This document shows positions 1 to 7,780 of a DNA stretch of 30,072 nucleotides, in pieces. The stretch's first letter is position 1, and the number at the start of each line of letters is the position of its first letter. A program made the position numbers and the translations under genes. The DNA comes from CAZSXS01 sp964611385 (GTDB lineage: Bacteria > Bacillota > Clostridia > Lachnospirales > CAYPQA01). Where the stretch lies: NCBI GenBank assembly GCA_964611385.1, contig CAZSXS010000044.1:1-30072 (forward strand). The letters run 5' to 3'. Under the pieces are notes generated by a model that had not been told where the DNA came from, did no database searches, and saw nothing but the letters and a program-made list of their open reading frames with translations.

Positions 1-2
1 TT

Positions 3-2474
3 TTTGATAATGTAATTAAAGATACTTATAATAAGATAGTAGTAAAAAAATCAGAAATATTTGTAGAAAAAAATAAAATAAAAAGCAAAGAAAATGAAAT
101 TAAAAATATTCAACTTATGTTAAAAAATATAAATGTTGAATTAAGCTTTACAAATAATTTTACTCAGCAGCAATTAATGGAATTAAATGATTTTGTATTT
201 ACTGGTGCATTTAGAAACGAAAATTATATTCAAACTGATGAAATGACTATAGCTGAAATACAAGATATGTCTATACAATTATTAGAACAAGGCATTAATA
301 CTTTAAACAAGGTTTCTCAGCCTCGTTATACTTTTACAATGAAGGCATCTAATTTTTTATTTATACAAAAATTTAAGCCATTTATAGATCAGCTTGAATT
401 AGGATGTTTGATTAACGCTGAGATTAAAGAAGACGAATGGGTAATGCCTATTTTATTAGAACTGAATATTGATTATGATAATCCAGAAAATTTCACTATG
501 GTATTTGGAAATCGATTTAGACTAGACAGTGCTGAATGGACTTTTTCAGATTTGTACAATGATAGTAACAGAGTTATTTCTAATGTTAATGTCAATAGCG
601 ATATATGGAGCAGACCTGTAAAAAGTGGATTAATTGATGAAGTTAGTAATTATATTAATAGTAGCCTTAGTTTAGCAAATCAATTAATTGTTAACTCTGA
701 AAAACAAAATTTTACACTTGGTGAGTATGGACTAAGAGGTACTAAAGTTAATGATGATGGGACTATCGATCCACATCAAGTATGGATGAATAATCATTTG
801 TTATGTATGACTGATGATAATTGGCAAACAAGCAAATTAGCTATAGGAATTATCAATGGAAAATCCTCTGTCATTGCTGATGTTATTGCTGGCAGATTGA
901 TGGCTGGTAATGATTTATTGATTACTAACGAAAATAATCATTTTAAAGTGGATGCCAATGGAGCTGAATTAATAAATGCCAAGTTTACTTTAACAACTGC
1001 TAATAATAAGGGGAAAATTATATTAGATCCTGAAGCTGGTATAAAGATTCAATCTGGTAATGGATATGCATGGAAAGATATATTTTATATAGACATGAAC
1101 GATGGAATTTTAAAAATGGAAGGTCAAGGTATTTTTAATTCTGGTAGTATTGGTGGTTGGAGAATTGATAAAACTGGACTTTACAATGATAATAATGGAG
1201 ATTATTTAGGATCTAATGGTAATGGTAAAATAAGTTTACTTACATATACGCCAAATAGTGCGACTTTTGATGGGAATATTTATGCTAAAAATTTAAAGGC
1301 AGGTTATAATTCTTCTAGCAATAGAAATGATGGTTATATAAATAATGGTCATTTTGACAAAGATAGTATAAATGGAGACCATATTTTAGTTAATGGATCC
1401 GTTGGAAGCAATAAATTGTCAGCTGAATATAAAGATGGCGTAATTAGTTCAATTGCAAGCGTGGAAGCTAAAGCTGATGCTAATGGAGCAAGCATAGTTT
1501 TATTTGCGGAATGGAGAAGAGATGTTGTAACCCCAGGGTTAGAACAACATACAAGAGCTATATCTAGTTTAGAAATTAAAGCTGATGCAAATGAGGCAAG
1601 TATAACAAGTTTAACTGAATATACAAATAAAGAAATTAGTAAAGTTAATGGCATTATTGAAACGACATCAACTACATTAAGAGAACAAATATCTACCGCT
1701 AAAGAAGCAGCTATAAAAGATAGCACAAGTTATACAGATTCAAGAGAAATAATTATTAATGGTAAAATAGCTAAAGATATTAGTGAAGCAAGAACATCTA
1801 TAGAACAAGCCAGCAATGATAAGTACGCAACAATAACTATGATGGCAGAATATACAAAAACGACAGATTTAGGAACTGTAAAATCTATTTCAGATATTAA
1901 AATGACGGCAGATTCTGCTAAGTCTGATATATCTCTTTCAGCATCATATGGCAGTAATACCATAGGGAGCAATGTTAGAGCATTATTACAACTTGTAGCT
2001 AATGCAGACAGTAGTTCAATACAAATCAAAGCTGATAAAATAGATATTACGGCATTGAAACTTCCTACTTTGCGAAGTGAAGATGATACACATAAAATTC
2101 ATTGTGGTGACACTTATACTGGTGTTACAGGTATAGGTTATAAATCTCCATACCATGTATTCTATGGTGGTAGTAGCTTTTCTGTATATACTTCTCAGAA
2201 TATATTTGATATCCAAGGTACTAATGTTAATTTTGGTAATGTAGGAACAAAGCAAGCTACTGTCTCTGTCAACGGAACATTAAATGTTAATGGTAATATA
2301 AAAATAGCAGACAGTGGTGCCGGATTACAAGATTATTATGGGAACCAATATTATACAATGAACATTGCATTCGGAAACAATAAGTTTTGTGTTCTTGGAA
2401 ATGACACAGGTGTTTATAACGCAGTAAAAAATTACACTATTGCATTGCCTGATACTGTAGCAAAATTTGGATAA
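3..2474 (+). CDS. Phage tail-associated minor structural protein (5' end missing)
   Basis: The reading frame is open from the first bases, with no stop between position 3 and the first ATG at 117, so the gene is cut by the window edge; at least 823 residues are present. The central part (about residues 270-440 of the visible protein) has the glycine/asparagine-rich beta pattern of tail-spike or minor structural proteins of Firmicutes siphophages (SVIADVIAGRLMAGND, then GSIGGWRIDKTGLY). The following stretch is rich in coiled-coil-like segments with repeated KADANxASI motifs and ends near SSIQIKADKIDI, common in tail fibre bases. The C-terminal 130 residues could be a host-binding tip. No catalytic motif was recognised. 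The tail role is a family-level inference; receptor binding is only a suggestion. Confidence 0.75.
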   Translation, partial: FDNVIKDTYNKIVVKKSEIFVEKNKIKSKENEIKNIQLMLKNINVELSFTNNFTQQQLMELNDFVFTGAFRNENYIQTDEMTIAEIQDMSIQLLEQGINTLNKVSQPRYTFTMKASNFLFIQKFKPFIDQLELGCLINAEIKEDEWVMPILLELNIDYDNPENFTMVFGNRFRLDSAEWTFSDLYNDSNRVISNVNVNSDIWSRPVKSGLIDEVSNYINSSLSLANQLIVNSEKQNFTLGEYGLRGTKVNDDGTIDPHQVWMNNHLLCMTDDNWQTSKLAIGIINGKSSVIADVIAGRLMAGNDLLITNENNHFKVDANGAELINAKFTLTTANNKGKIILDPEAGIKIQSGNGYAWKDIFYIDMNDGILKMEGQGIFNSGSIGGWRIDKTGLYNDNNGDYLGSNGNGKISLLTYTPNSATFDGNIYAKNLKAGYNSSSNRNDGYINNGHFDKDSINGDHILVNGSVGSNKLSAEYKDGVISSIASVEAKADANGASIVLFAEWRRDVVTPGLEQHTRAISSLEIKADANEASITSLTEYTNKEISKVNGIIETTSTTLREQISTAKEAAIKDSTSYTDSREIIINGKIAKDISEARTSIEQASNDKYATITMMAEYTKTTDLGTVKSISDIKMTADSAKSDISLSASYGSNTIGSNVRALLQLVANADSSSIQIKADKIDITALKLPTLRSEDDTHKIHCGDTYTGVTGIGYKSPYHVFYGGSSFSVYTSQNIFDIQGTNVNFGNVGTKQATVSVNGTLNVNGNIKIADSGAGLQDYYGNQYYTMNIAFGNNKFCVLGNDTGVYNAVKNYTIALPDTVAKFG
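1470..1603 (+). repeat. Imperfect direct repeat inside the tail gene (KADANxASI units)
   Basis: Bases 1470-1495 and 1578-1603 match at 22 of 26 positions and encode KADANGASI and KADANEASI. A diverged third unit may follow near 2026 (IKADKIDI). They look like structural repeats of a fibrous tail protein, not a mobile repeat. Confidence 0.6.
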
Positions 2475-2495
2475 TATAAAAGGTCGTGATACTAC

Positions 2496-3113
2496 ATATT
2501 AACAGTTAAAAACATTACACAAACAAATGCAGATTGGGAAATAAGTGGTTTATCAAATTATTTTAATCAAAAATATTATAGAAGTGCTGGTATTACAAGA
2601 AATTATTTTACTAATGGAGCTTCAAGTATTACTGGTATAATATCTTCGGTTAATGCTCCACCAGCAGGTGTACTTCATACAATAATATATGGCACTGTAT
2701 CTGGTCTTACCCCAAACACTTCATATACTGGTTATGCATTTGCACAGGCAGCAAATGGATTATATTATCAAGCAGGGGAAACTACATTTAAAACTTTAGC
2801 TAATCGTCCTTTTAACTTTGCATGGTATGCTCAAAAAGTACAAGGTGGCAATTTCAATTTATCTGCTTTAGAATGGAACGATTTTACCAGCAGGATAAAC
2901 GAATTTCGTATATATAAAGGACTGTCTAATTACTATTTTACTCGCGCATATACAGGAATTGATTTTACAGCATCAATGTATAATGAAGCTATAAACGCTA
3001 TTAAAGGTATTGGCGGTGGAGTAGGTAATTTTTTATATACAGTAAATAAAGGTGATAATATAAGTGCTTATTTAATGAATATTTTGGTTAGTGAATTAAA
3101 TGCAATACAATAA
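2496..3113 (+). CDS. Small phage tail protein with Fn3-like domain, apparent ATA start
   Basis: A 205-codon frame stays open to the TAA at 3111 but has no ATG, GTG or TTG near its front; the first in-frame ATG is at 2976. The best start is ATA at 2496, five bases after a 12-base stretch (2478-2489) matching the extended Shine-Dalgarno AAAGGAGGTGAT at 10 of 12 places. The protein would begin with TVKNITQTNADWEISGL, the usual opening of a fibronectin type III-like strand, and contains GLTPNTSYTGYAFA, a typical Fn3 turn. The C-terminal half (about 120-205, ending KGDNISAYLMNILVSELNAI) is a compact domain I cannot name. It follows the tail gene by 21 bases in the same frame, so it is probably a tail accessory or decoration protein. 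Alternatives are a decayed gene or a base error at the start codon. Confidence 0.6.
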   Translation: MLTVKNITQTNADWEISGLSNYFNQKYYRSAGITRNYFTNGASSITGIISSVNAPPAGVLHTIIYGTVSGLTPNTSYTGYAFAQAANGLYYQAGETTFKTLANRPFNFAWYAQKVQGGNFNLSALEWNDFTSRINEFRIYKGLSNYYFTRAYTGIDFTASMYNEAINAIKGIGGGVGNFLYTVNKGDNISAYLMNILVSELNAIQ

Positions 3114-3140
3114 GTTAAACTCATATAAAAAGAAATTAAT

Positions 3141-3170
3141 TAGGGTACTCCTGAAATAAGGAGTACCCTA
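3141..3170. terminator. Perfect 12-bp hairpin after the tail genes
   Basis: The arms TAGGGTACTCCT (3141-3152) and AGGAGTACCCTA (3159-3170) pair perfectly around the loop GAAATA. No T-run follows on the + strand; on the minus strand a T-rich stretch follows. It is a plausible end of the tail transcript, but a classic intrinsic terminator on + is not proven. Confidence 0.5.
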
Positions 3171-3211
3171 CTACATATGCCATACGAAAGGATTAAGAGT
3201 TAAGAAACAAA

Positions 3212-4210
3212 ATGTTAGTTGAAGGTTGTGTATTAAATATAAAGAAAGCTGGTATTGAGCTTCTAAATGGAGATGAAATTTTTGTTCAAGTAAAAAATAG
3301 TATAAATTACTGGATTAGTAATTACGGACGACTTGTTAGTAATTTACATAAAAAATATAAATTACATAAATTCGATGGTACAAATATACATTATACCATT
3401 GTGTGTTATCTAAATGGAGAAAAATATTACCACGACACATACACGGATAGACTTGTGGCTGAAGCTTTTTTGGAGAAAGTAAGCGGTAGAAGCAGAATCC
3501 ATCATATAGATGGAAATCAAGGCAACAGTTATTATAAGAATTTAATTTACGTAAATAACGACGAATATTATCAATTAACAAACGGAGTAATTTCAATTGA
3601 AGATTTAAACAGAAACCAACAATATAAACCGTATATTACAATTAAAAACAATCGAGCATTAAGTGTTTACAACAGTATGTATATGCGTTGCTATGATGCA
3701 GAAACGAAAAAAATGTTTCCACATTATCGAGACTGCACTATGTACGAGGGCTGGAAGCAAGACAAGGATCTTTTCATAGAATGGTTTGAACAAAATTATT
3801 ATCAAGTTTTAAATGAAGCTTCAGAAATAGACAAAGATTTGCTATTTAAGGGAAATAAAATATATTCTCCTTCCACCTGTTGTATATTGCCGCAAACTTT
3901 AAATCGTATGTTGTCCAATTGTGTAAAACCACAATCAGGTAGATATGGCAAAAAATATAAAGATTTGCCTTTAGGGGTAAGCTACGATGAAGCAAGGGAT
4001 AAATATTATGGTTTTATTACGATGGATAGCAGATTAGGCGGTGAAAAAATTAATCTTGGATATTATGATACTCCAGATGAAGCCTTTGCAGAATATAAAC
4101 GGCATAAGCAAGCATACATATTGATGATGGCTGATTTGTACAAGAATCATATTCCAAAAAATATATATCAGGCATTGCTAAAATTTGAAGTTATGCCTTA
4201 CGCAAATTAA
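3212..4210 (+). CDS. NUMOD4/HNH endonuclease with AP2-like C-terminus (homing-type)
   Basis: A 332-residue protein. Residues about 23-45 (VQVKNSINYWISNYGRLVSN) fit the NUMOD4 DNA-binding motif. The HNH core follows, with H97, H98, D100, N102 and N105 in HHIDGNQGNSYYKNLIYV. Residues about 252-300 (LPLGVSYDEARDKYYGFI...) resemble the AP2/ERF-like DNA-binding module found at the C-termini of phage homing endonucleases. The family makes site-specific double-strand or single-strand breaks that help the gene spread, and such genes are often freestanding in prophages. It stands alone between two hairpins. The ribosome site AAAGGA lies about 20 bases upstream of the ATG, further than usual, so the start is uncertain. 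Whether it is active and what it cuts cannot be told. Confidence 0.78.
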   Translation: MLVEGCVLNIKKAGIELLNGDEIFVQVKNSINYWISNYGRLVSNLHKKYKLHKFDGTNIHYTIVCYLNGEKYYHDTYTDRLVAEAFLEKVSGRSRIHHIDGNQGNSYYKNLIYVNNDEYYQLTNGVISIEDLNRNQQYKPYITIKNNRALSVYNSMYMRCYDAETKKMFPHYRDCTMYEGWKQDKDLFIEWFEQNYYQVLNEASEIDKDLLFKGNKIYSPSTCCILPQTLNRMLSNCVKPQSGRYGKKYKDLPLGVSYDEARDKYYGFITMDSRLGGEKINLGYYDTPDEAFAEYKRHKQAYILMMADLYKNHIPKNIYQALLKFEVMPYAN

Positions 4211-4216
4211 GTATTG

Positions 4217-4253
4217 TAGAGTGCTTGGATTTTTCAGGCACTCTATTTTTTAT
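4217..4253 (+). terminator. Intrinsic terminator after the HNH gene
   Basis: The arms TAGAGTGC (4217-4224) and GCACTCTA (4238-4245) enclose a 13-base loop and are followed by a T-run, seven bases past the HNH stop codon. Confidence 0.8.
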
Positions 4254-4284
4254 AAATTTAACCGTGAAAGGATTATAATATATA

Positions 4285-4479
4285 ATGTTTAATGATTACC
4301 CAGATATTTTAACAATAAATGATATTACAAAAATATTGCATATAGGCAAGAATACAGCTTACAAGCTGGTTAACGATAAAACAATAAAAAGTATACGTAT
4401 TGGACGTTCATATAAAATACCAAAATGTTATGTTATTGAATATTTACATAGCGTAGGTTATAATTACGCTCATCAATAG
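4285..4479 (+). CDS. Excisionase-like helix-turn-helix protein
   Basis: A 64-residue basic protein almost wholly made of a MerR/excisionase-type winged helix (HTH_17 family): LTINDITKILHIGKNTAYKLV (about 9-29) is the helix-turn-helix, and IRIGRSYKIPKCYVIEYL (about 37-54) the wing and last helix. Proteins of this type placed just upstream of a tyrosine integrase usually act as recombination directionality factors, bending DNA at the att site to favour excision, and may also repress. It lies 35 bases before the integrase on the same strand and was probably transcribed with it. The preceding AAAGGA is about 13 bases from the ATG. Excisionase activity is inferred from family and position. Confidence 0.75.
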   Translation: MFNDYPDILTINDITKILHIGKNTAYKLVNDKTIKSIRIGRSYKIPKCYVIEYLHSVGYNYAHQ

Positions 4480-4514
4480 TGGGTGTCTTGTCATATTAAA
4501 AGGAGGTAATATTT

Positions 4515-5663
4515 ATGTCGGGCAGCCTACAAGAAAAGAAAGGAATATATTATGCCGTGCTTAATTTTAAAGATAAGGATGGTAAGCGTAAGCAGAAATG
4601 GATTAGTACGGGACTGGAAGTCAAGGGGAATAAGCGGAAAGCGGAACAACGGTTGAATGAATTAATATCACAGTATGAGGAAACAGAATATATTGAGCCT
4701 ACAAAAGTATTGTTATGTGATTTTATCAAAGAATGGCTGGAGCTTAATAAACCCAATGTGCAAGTAACTACACACGATATATACATACATATGTTAAACA
4801 AGCACATATACCCCTATTTTAAGGATAAAGGTTTATTGCTGATTAAAGTAAAGCCTATGGATATTCAACGTTATCATGTTGATAAGCTAAATGAGGGATT
4901 GTCTCCCAACACAGTTATTAAACATCATGCAATTGTTAGAACGGCTTTACAATATGCAGTAAAAAACAACTTTATTAAAGAAAATGTTGCAGATATTGTA
5001 GATAAACCTAAAAGAGAAAAATTCTATGGAGATTTTTATAACAAAGATGAATTAAGTCAATTGTTTGGAATTATAAAAAACTCTCCAATTGAGGTTCCTG
5101 TTATGATAGCGTGTTATTACGGGCTTAGGCGTTCAGAAATTTTGGGTTTGCGTTGGAACTCCATAGATTTTGATAACGGAATAATTTCTATCTGCAATAA
5201 AGTTGTACGTGGGAAAAATGATGAAGGTAAACTTGTTTCTATATCGCAAGAAAAAATGAAGTCAGAAACAAGCAGACGAGAATTACCATTGTGCAAAGGC
5301 ATGATAGAGTATTTTCAAAACGTTAGAAGAAAAATTGAAAATAATCGTGAAATAGTAGGAAACGAATATAACCTTAAGTATGCAGATTATGTGTGTGTTA
5401 ATCCTTTGGGAAATCTGATTCAACCAGACTATGTTTCCGATGTGTTTGGAAAATTGTTAGAACGGAATGGATTAAGAAAGATTAGATTCCATGACTTAAG
5501 GCACAGTTGCGCTACTCTGTTATTATCTCTTGGTTATAACATGAAGGACATTCAAGAATGGTTAGGGCATAGCGATTTTATGATTACAGCTAATACCTAT
5601 ACTCACTCTGATATTAAAAATAAAGTTAGAATGATTAACAGCGTTGATGAGTTATTTGGGTGA
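4515..5663 (+). CDS. int: Phage tyrosine integrase
   Basis: A 382-residue tyrosine recombinase. Residues 1-55 form the AP2-like arm-binding domain (YYAVLNFKDKDGKRKQKWIS), about 65-165 the SAM-like core-binding domain, and about 175-375 the catalytic domain. Catalytic residues visible are R205 in GLRRSE, H326 and R329 in FHDLRHS, H352 in LGHS and the nucleophile Y362 in ANTYTH; a lysine in the EKMKSETSRR hairpin (about 245-255) is the likely fifth. All key residues are present, so the enzyme looks intact. An excellent ribosome site (AAGGAGG) precedes the ATG. It catalyses site-specific integration and excision; its position next to tRNA-fMet marks that gene as the attachment locus. Three TGTTAGAA repeats follow its stop codon. 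Confidence 0.93.
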   Translation: MSGSLQEKKGIYYAVLNFKDKDGKRKQKWISTGLEVKGNKRKAEQRLNELISQYEETEYIEPTKVLLCDFIKEWLELNKPNVQVTTHDIYIHMLNKHIYPYFKDKGLLLIKVKPMDIQRYHVDKLNEGLSPNTVIKHHAIVRTALQYAVKNNFIKENVADIVDKPKREKFYGDFYNKDELSQLFGIIKNSPIEVPVMIACYYGLRRSEILGLRWNSIDFDNGIISICNKVVRGKNDEGKLVSISQEKMKSETSRRELPLCKGMIEYFQNVRRKIENNREIVGNEYNLKYADYVCVNPLGNLIQPDYVSDVFGKLLERNGLRKIRFHDLRHSCATLLLSLGYNMKDIQEWLGHSDFMITANTYTHSDIKNKVRMINSVDELFG

Positions 5664-5673
5664 AATTCTAAAA

Positions 5674-5723
5674 TGTTAGAACAGTGTTAGAACAAAGCAT
5701 ATTTCATGAGGATTGTTAGAATG
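5674..5723 (+). repeat. Three TGTTAGAA direct repeats, candidate integrase arm sites
   Basis: TGTTAGAACA occurs at 5674-5683 and 5685-5694, eleven bases apart (one helical turn), and TGTTAGAATG at 5714-5723. They lie between the integrase stop and the tRNA, where lambda/Tn916-type integrases bind arm-type sites. Two more copies of TGTTAGAAC lie inside int (4934 and 5455), so chance in AT-rich DNA is not excluded. Confidence 0.45.
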
Positions 5724-5733
5724 TATATAAAAG

Positions 5734-5775
5734 AAAAAATCCCCATAAAAGGCTTATTTAAGCCATTTATAAGGA
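5734..5775 (-). terminator. Intrinsic terminator of tRNA-fMet
   Basis: Read on the minus strand, a 17-bp stem with one mismatch (arms 5759-5775 and 5740-5756, loop of two) is followed by six T (complement of 5734-5739). It begins 11 bases beyond the mature 3' end of the tRNA. It sits on the prophage side, so the element may supply the terminator itself. Confidence 0.8.
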
Positions 5776-5786
5776 CTAAACTTGTA

Positions 5787-5860
<74 letters not shown>

Positions 5861-5887
5861 GTAAAAGTAAACTTAACTTATGAAGAG

Positions 5888-5916
5888 ATTATATCATAAA
5901 TATTTTTGAAAATCAA
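5888..5916 (-). promoter_or_regulatory. Promoter of tRNA-fMet
   Basis: On the minus strand, TTGATT (5911-5916) and TATAAT (5888-5893) are separated by 17 bases, with a TGn extension before the -10. The -10 lies about 27 bases from the tRNA 5' end. Confidence 0.8.
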
Positions 5917-6140
5917 TAGTAATTATTAACAAATTATCAATCGATTTCAACGTCAATTTTATCATAAAGAGGAAAACGAATGTGCGGCAAGAGTAATTTG
6001 AGTTAATGCAACATGCCTTGTTGGCCATTGTTGAATTGAATCACACCATGATTTGAAGGAAAAGGAAATCCTCTACAACTTTACCACAGGTTCGATCATG
6101 CTGATATGCTTGCTTAACTGAAACAGTTTCCAATTAAAAA
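5917..6140. other. Spacer without a gene between tRNA-fMet and the noc terminator
   Basis: About 220 bases with only very short open frames and no RNA gene or repeat that I recognise. The left part is AT-rich and holds the upstream flank of the tRNA promoter. Confidence 0.6.
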
Positions 6141-6198
6141 GCCACGAAAAAAACAGAGTCCTCAACCCCTAGTTTGACGGACTCTGTTTTTTCGTGGC
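6141..6198 (-). terminator. Strong terminator of the rpmH-noc operon
   Basis: Inverted repeat with arms 6141-6161 and 6179-6198 (20 pairs, one bulged A), containing ACAGAGTCC/GGACTCTGT and GCCACG/CGTGGC. Read on the minus strand it is followed by TTTTT and lies 12 bases after the noc stop. The A/T tracts within the arms could also let it stop + strand transcription. Confidence 0.88.
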
Positions 6199-6209
6199 CT
6201 TCCACTATA

Positions 6210-7007
6210 TCAAGCCTTAGCTTGCTCCTTATTCTTAATATGTATGCGAATTTCCAAGCCGTCGTCCACTTCATTGCAGACGTAATCTGTCTTGATGCCT
6301 GACTTAACCATGATGTCCACGGCAGACTTTACGGTGTTGGTAAAGAGCCGGATATCCTTAATAAAAAGCTTAAATTTTCGCTTTGTCTTCTTAAGCTTAC
6401 CCTTCTTCGGATTTATGATTTCGTCTATGAGAGCCTCCGTGTCTTTGACGCTGAGCTCATCCCTAACCACTGTCTCCGCTATGCTTAGGAGTTGTGCCTC
6501 ATCGCTGATCTTCAAAAAGGCCCGAGCATGTCGCTCAGTTAGGCCTTTTTCCAAAATCAGTTTCTTGACTTCATCAGGGAGTTTAAGCAGTCTTAGTTTG
6601 TTGGCAATGGAGGATTGGCTTTTACCTACTCGTTCAGACAGAAGCTCCTGCGTCAGTCCGTGGTCATGAAGGAGATTTAGGTAGCCTTCAGCTTCTTCAA
6701 GGAATGTAAGATCTTGCCGCTGGAGATTTTCGATCATGGCAAGCACTGCGCTGTCCTGGTCGCTAATGTTCAAAATAGTGCAAGGAACGAGCTGAAGCCC
6801 TGCCAACTTGGAGGCTCGTAAGCGCCTTTCCCCCGATACAAGCTCATAGCTTGACCCATTAATAATCCGCACGTTAATGGGCTGCATGATACCATGCTCT
6901 TTAATTGATGCAGCCAAATCCTGTAAACTGGCATTGTCAAAGATCTTACGAGGCTGGTAAGGGTTCGGGCCAATTTTTTCAATCGGCAATTGAATAATCT
7001 CCTGCAT
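6210..7007 (-). CDS. noc: Nucleoid occlusion protein Noc (ParB family)
   Basis: A 265-residue ParB/Noc-family DNA-binding CTPase. The ParB N-terminal domain (about 2-100) has GERRLRA (59-65) and ENLQRQDL (93-100), the CTP-binding motifs. The helix-turn-helix region has GKSQSSIANKLRLLKLP and then TERHARAFLKI, which is the Noc form; Spo0J/ParB proteins have MGHAR-like residues there. The basic C-terminal part (FIKDIRLFTNTVKSAVDIMVKSGI) also matches Noc. Noc coats chromosomal sites and blocks FtsZ ring assembly over DNA. It is last in the operon, next to rsmG as in Bacillus, and no parA follows. Start: GGAGGA sits six bases before the ATG at 7007, inside the four extra codons of an upstream ATG at 7019, so 7007 is preferred. 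The amphipathic N-terminal membrane-binding helix of Bacillus Noc is missing. Confidence 0.87.
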   Translation of the reverse strand: MQEIIQLPIEKIGPNPYQPRKIFDNASLQDLAASIKEHGIMQPINVRIINGSSYELVSGERRLRASKLAGLQLVPCTILNISDQDSAVLAMIENLQRQDLTFLEEAEGYLNLLHDHGLTQELLSERVGKSQSSIANKLRLLKLPDEVKKLILEKGLTERHARAFLKISDEAQLLSIAETVVRDELSVKDTEALIDEIINPKKGKLKKTKRKFKLFIKDIRLFTNTVKSAVDIMVKSGIKTDYVCNEVDDGLEIRIHIKNKEQAKA

Positions 7008-7046
7008 ATTTTCCTCCATTTACGCCTTGGCGCATTTCGTTATAAA

Positions 7047-7766
7047 CTATAGCGGCTTTTTTGAAATCTGAGAGTAGTGCCTAGGATATTTAGAATCTGT
7101 TGATGTTTTTTTGAGAATCAGAATCAAATTTCGTTCCATCTCCTGATTCGGCAACCTCAATTGTTTGATATCCTCTATTTCTGCGCCAAGAGCTTTGATA
7201 GTCGCTCTTGCATCCCTGATTTCATCAATGTCCTGTGCATCCTTGGTAAGCTTCCCCTTCATAGCGATGAATACCTTACCAGGTTTTACAAGGGGGATAG
7301 AAAACTCTGCCAAGACCCTTAACTCAGCAACAGCTCTCGAAACGACCACATCAAAACTTTCCCTTTCAGGTCCACGAGCAAACTCTTCCGCCCTGGCCTG
7401 AACCACTCGAACCGAAAGACCCAAGCGTTGACTAGCTTCCTCCAAAAACAAGATCCGCTTTCCCAGGGAATCCAGTAAGGTCACAGACAAATCGGGTCTA
7501 CAGATTTTCAAAACAGCACCTGGGAAACCGGCACCAGTTCCGATGTCGATAAGCTTACCGCCCTTCTCCAGATACGGAAGAAGACTCATGCTATCAATGA
7601 AGTGCTTGAGAACAAATTCCTCATCAGAAACGATAGCGGTCAAATTCGTTTTTTGATTGTACTCAAGGCAAAAATCCTTATAAGCAAACAAAGTGTCAAT
7701 CATGGAATCCGAAAGTTGTACGCCAATCTTAGCAGCGGCTTCCTTACAAAACTCATTCAACGACAT
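7047..7766 (-). CDS. rsmG: 16S rRNA (guanine-N7) methyltransferase RsmG
   Basis: A 239-residue protein of the GidB/RsmG family, which uses S-adenosylmethionine to methylate the N7 of G527 (E. coli numbering) in 16S rRNA. Visible motifs: NQKTNLTAI (38-46), KHFIDS (54-59), the SAM-binding motif IDIGTGAGFPG (73-83), LLDSLGKRILFLEE (about 97-110) and SRAVAEL, where the arginine is conserved in the family. Length is typical. It lies 15 bases after mnmG and 39 bases before noc on the same strand. In other bacteria loss of this enzyme gives low-level streptomycin resistance. The C-terminal extension after LILILKK is variable in the family. Confidence 0.96.
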   Translation of the reverse strand: MSLNEFCKEAAAKIGVQLSDSMIDTLFAYKDFCLEYNQKTNLTAIVSDEEFVLKHFIDSMSLLPYLEKGGKLIDIGTGAGFPGAVLKICRPDLSVTLLDSLGKRILFLEEASQRLGLSVRVVQARAEEFARGPERESFDVVVSRAVAELRVLAEFSIPLVKPGKVFIAMKGKLTKDAQDIDEIRDARATIKALGAEIEDIKQLRLPNQEMERNLILILKKTSTDSKYPRHYSQISKKPL

Positions 7767-7780
7767 ATATTCCTACTTTC

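Larger units (their letters stand above)
1..5786 (+). mobile_element. Prophage, right-hand part (tail genes to integrase)
   Basis: A run of phage-type genes on the + strand: tail structural protein, Fn3-like tail protein, HNH endonuclease, excisionase-like HTH protein and tyrosine integrase. The whole stretch is clearly more AT-rich than the housekeeping block to its right. It ends where the integrase gene abuts the 3' end of tRNA-fMet, the usual arrangement for a tRNA-integrating element. The left end and the second att copy lie outside the window, so the extent on that side is unknown. No holin, endolysin, repressor or replication gene is seen between tail genes and integrase. That could mean deletion or an unusual gene order. 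The exact right boundary is inferred to lie in or next to the tRNA. Confidence 0.82.

Noticed and set aside
1470..1603. Diversity-generating retroelement or CRISPR signal
   Set aside because: The repeats are in frame, protein-like and only two or three in number; there is no reverse transcriptase, spacer pattern or cas gene.
5941..6140. Short open frames between tRNA-fMet and noc
   Set aside because: All are under about 20 codons and without convincing ribosome sites; no remnant of a known gene was recognised.
6210..7007. Chromosome-partition ParB (Spo0J) instead of Noc
   Set aside because: TERHAR in the HTH region, the C-terminal pattern, the place next to rsmG and the lack of parA favour Noc.
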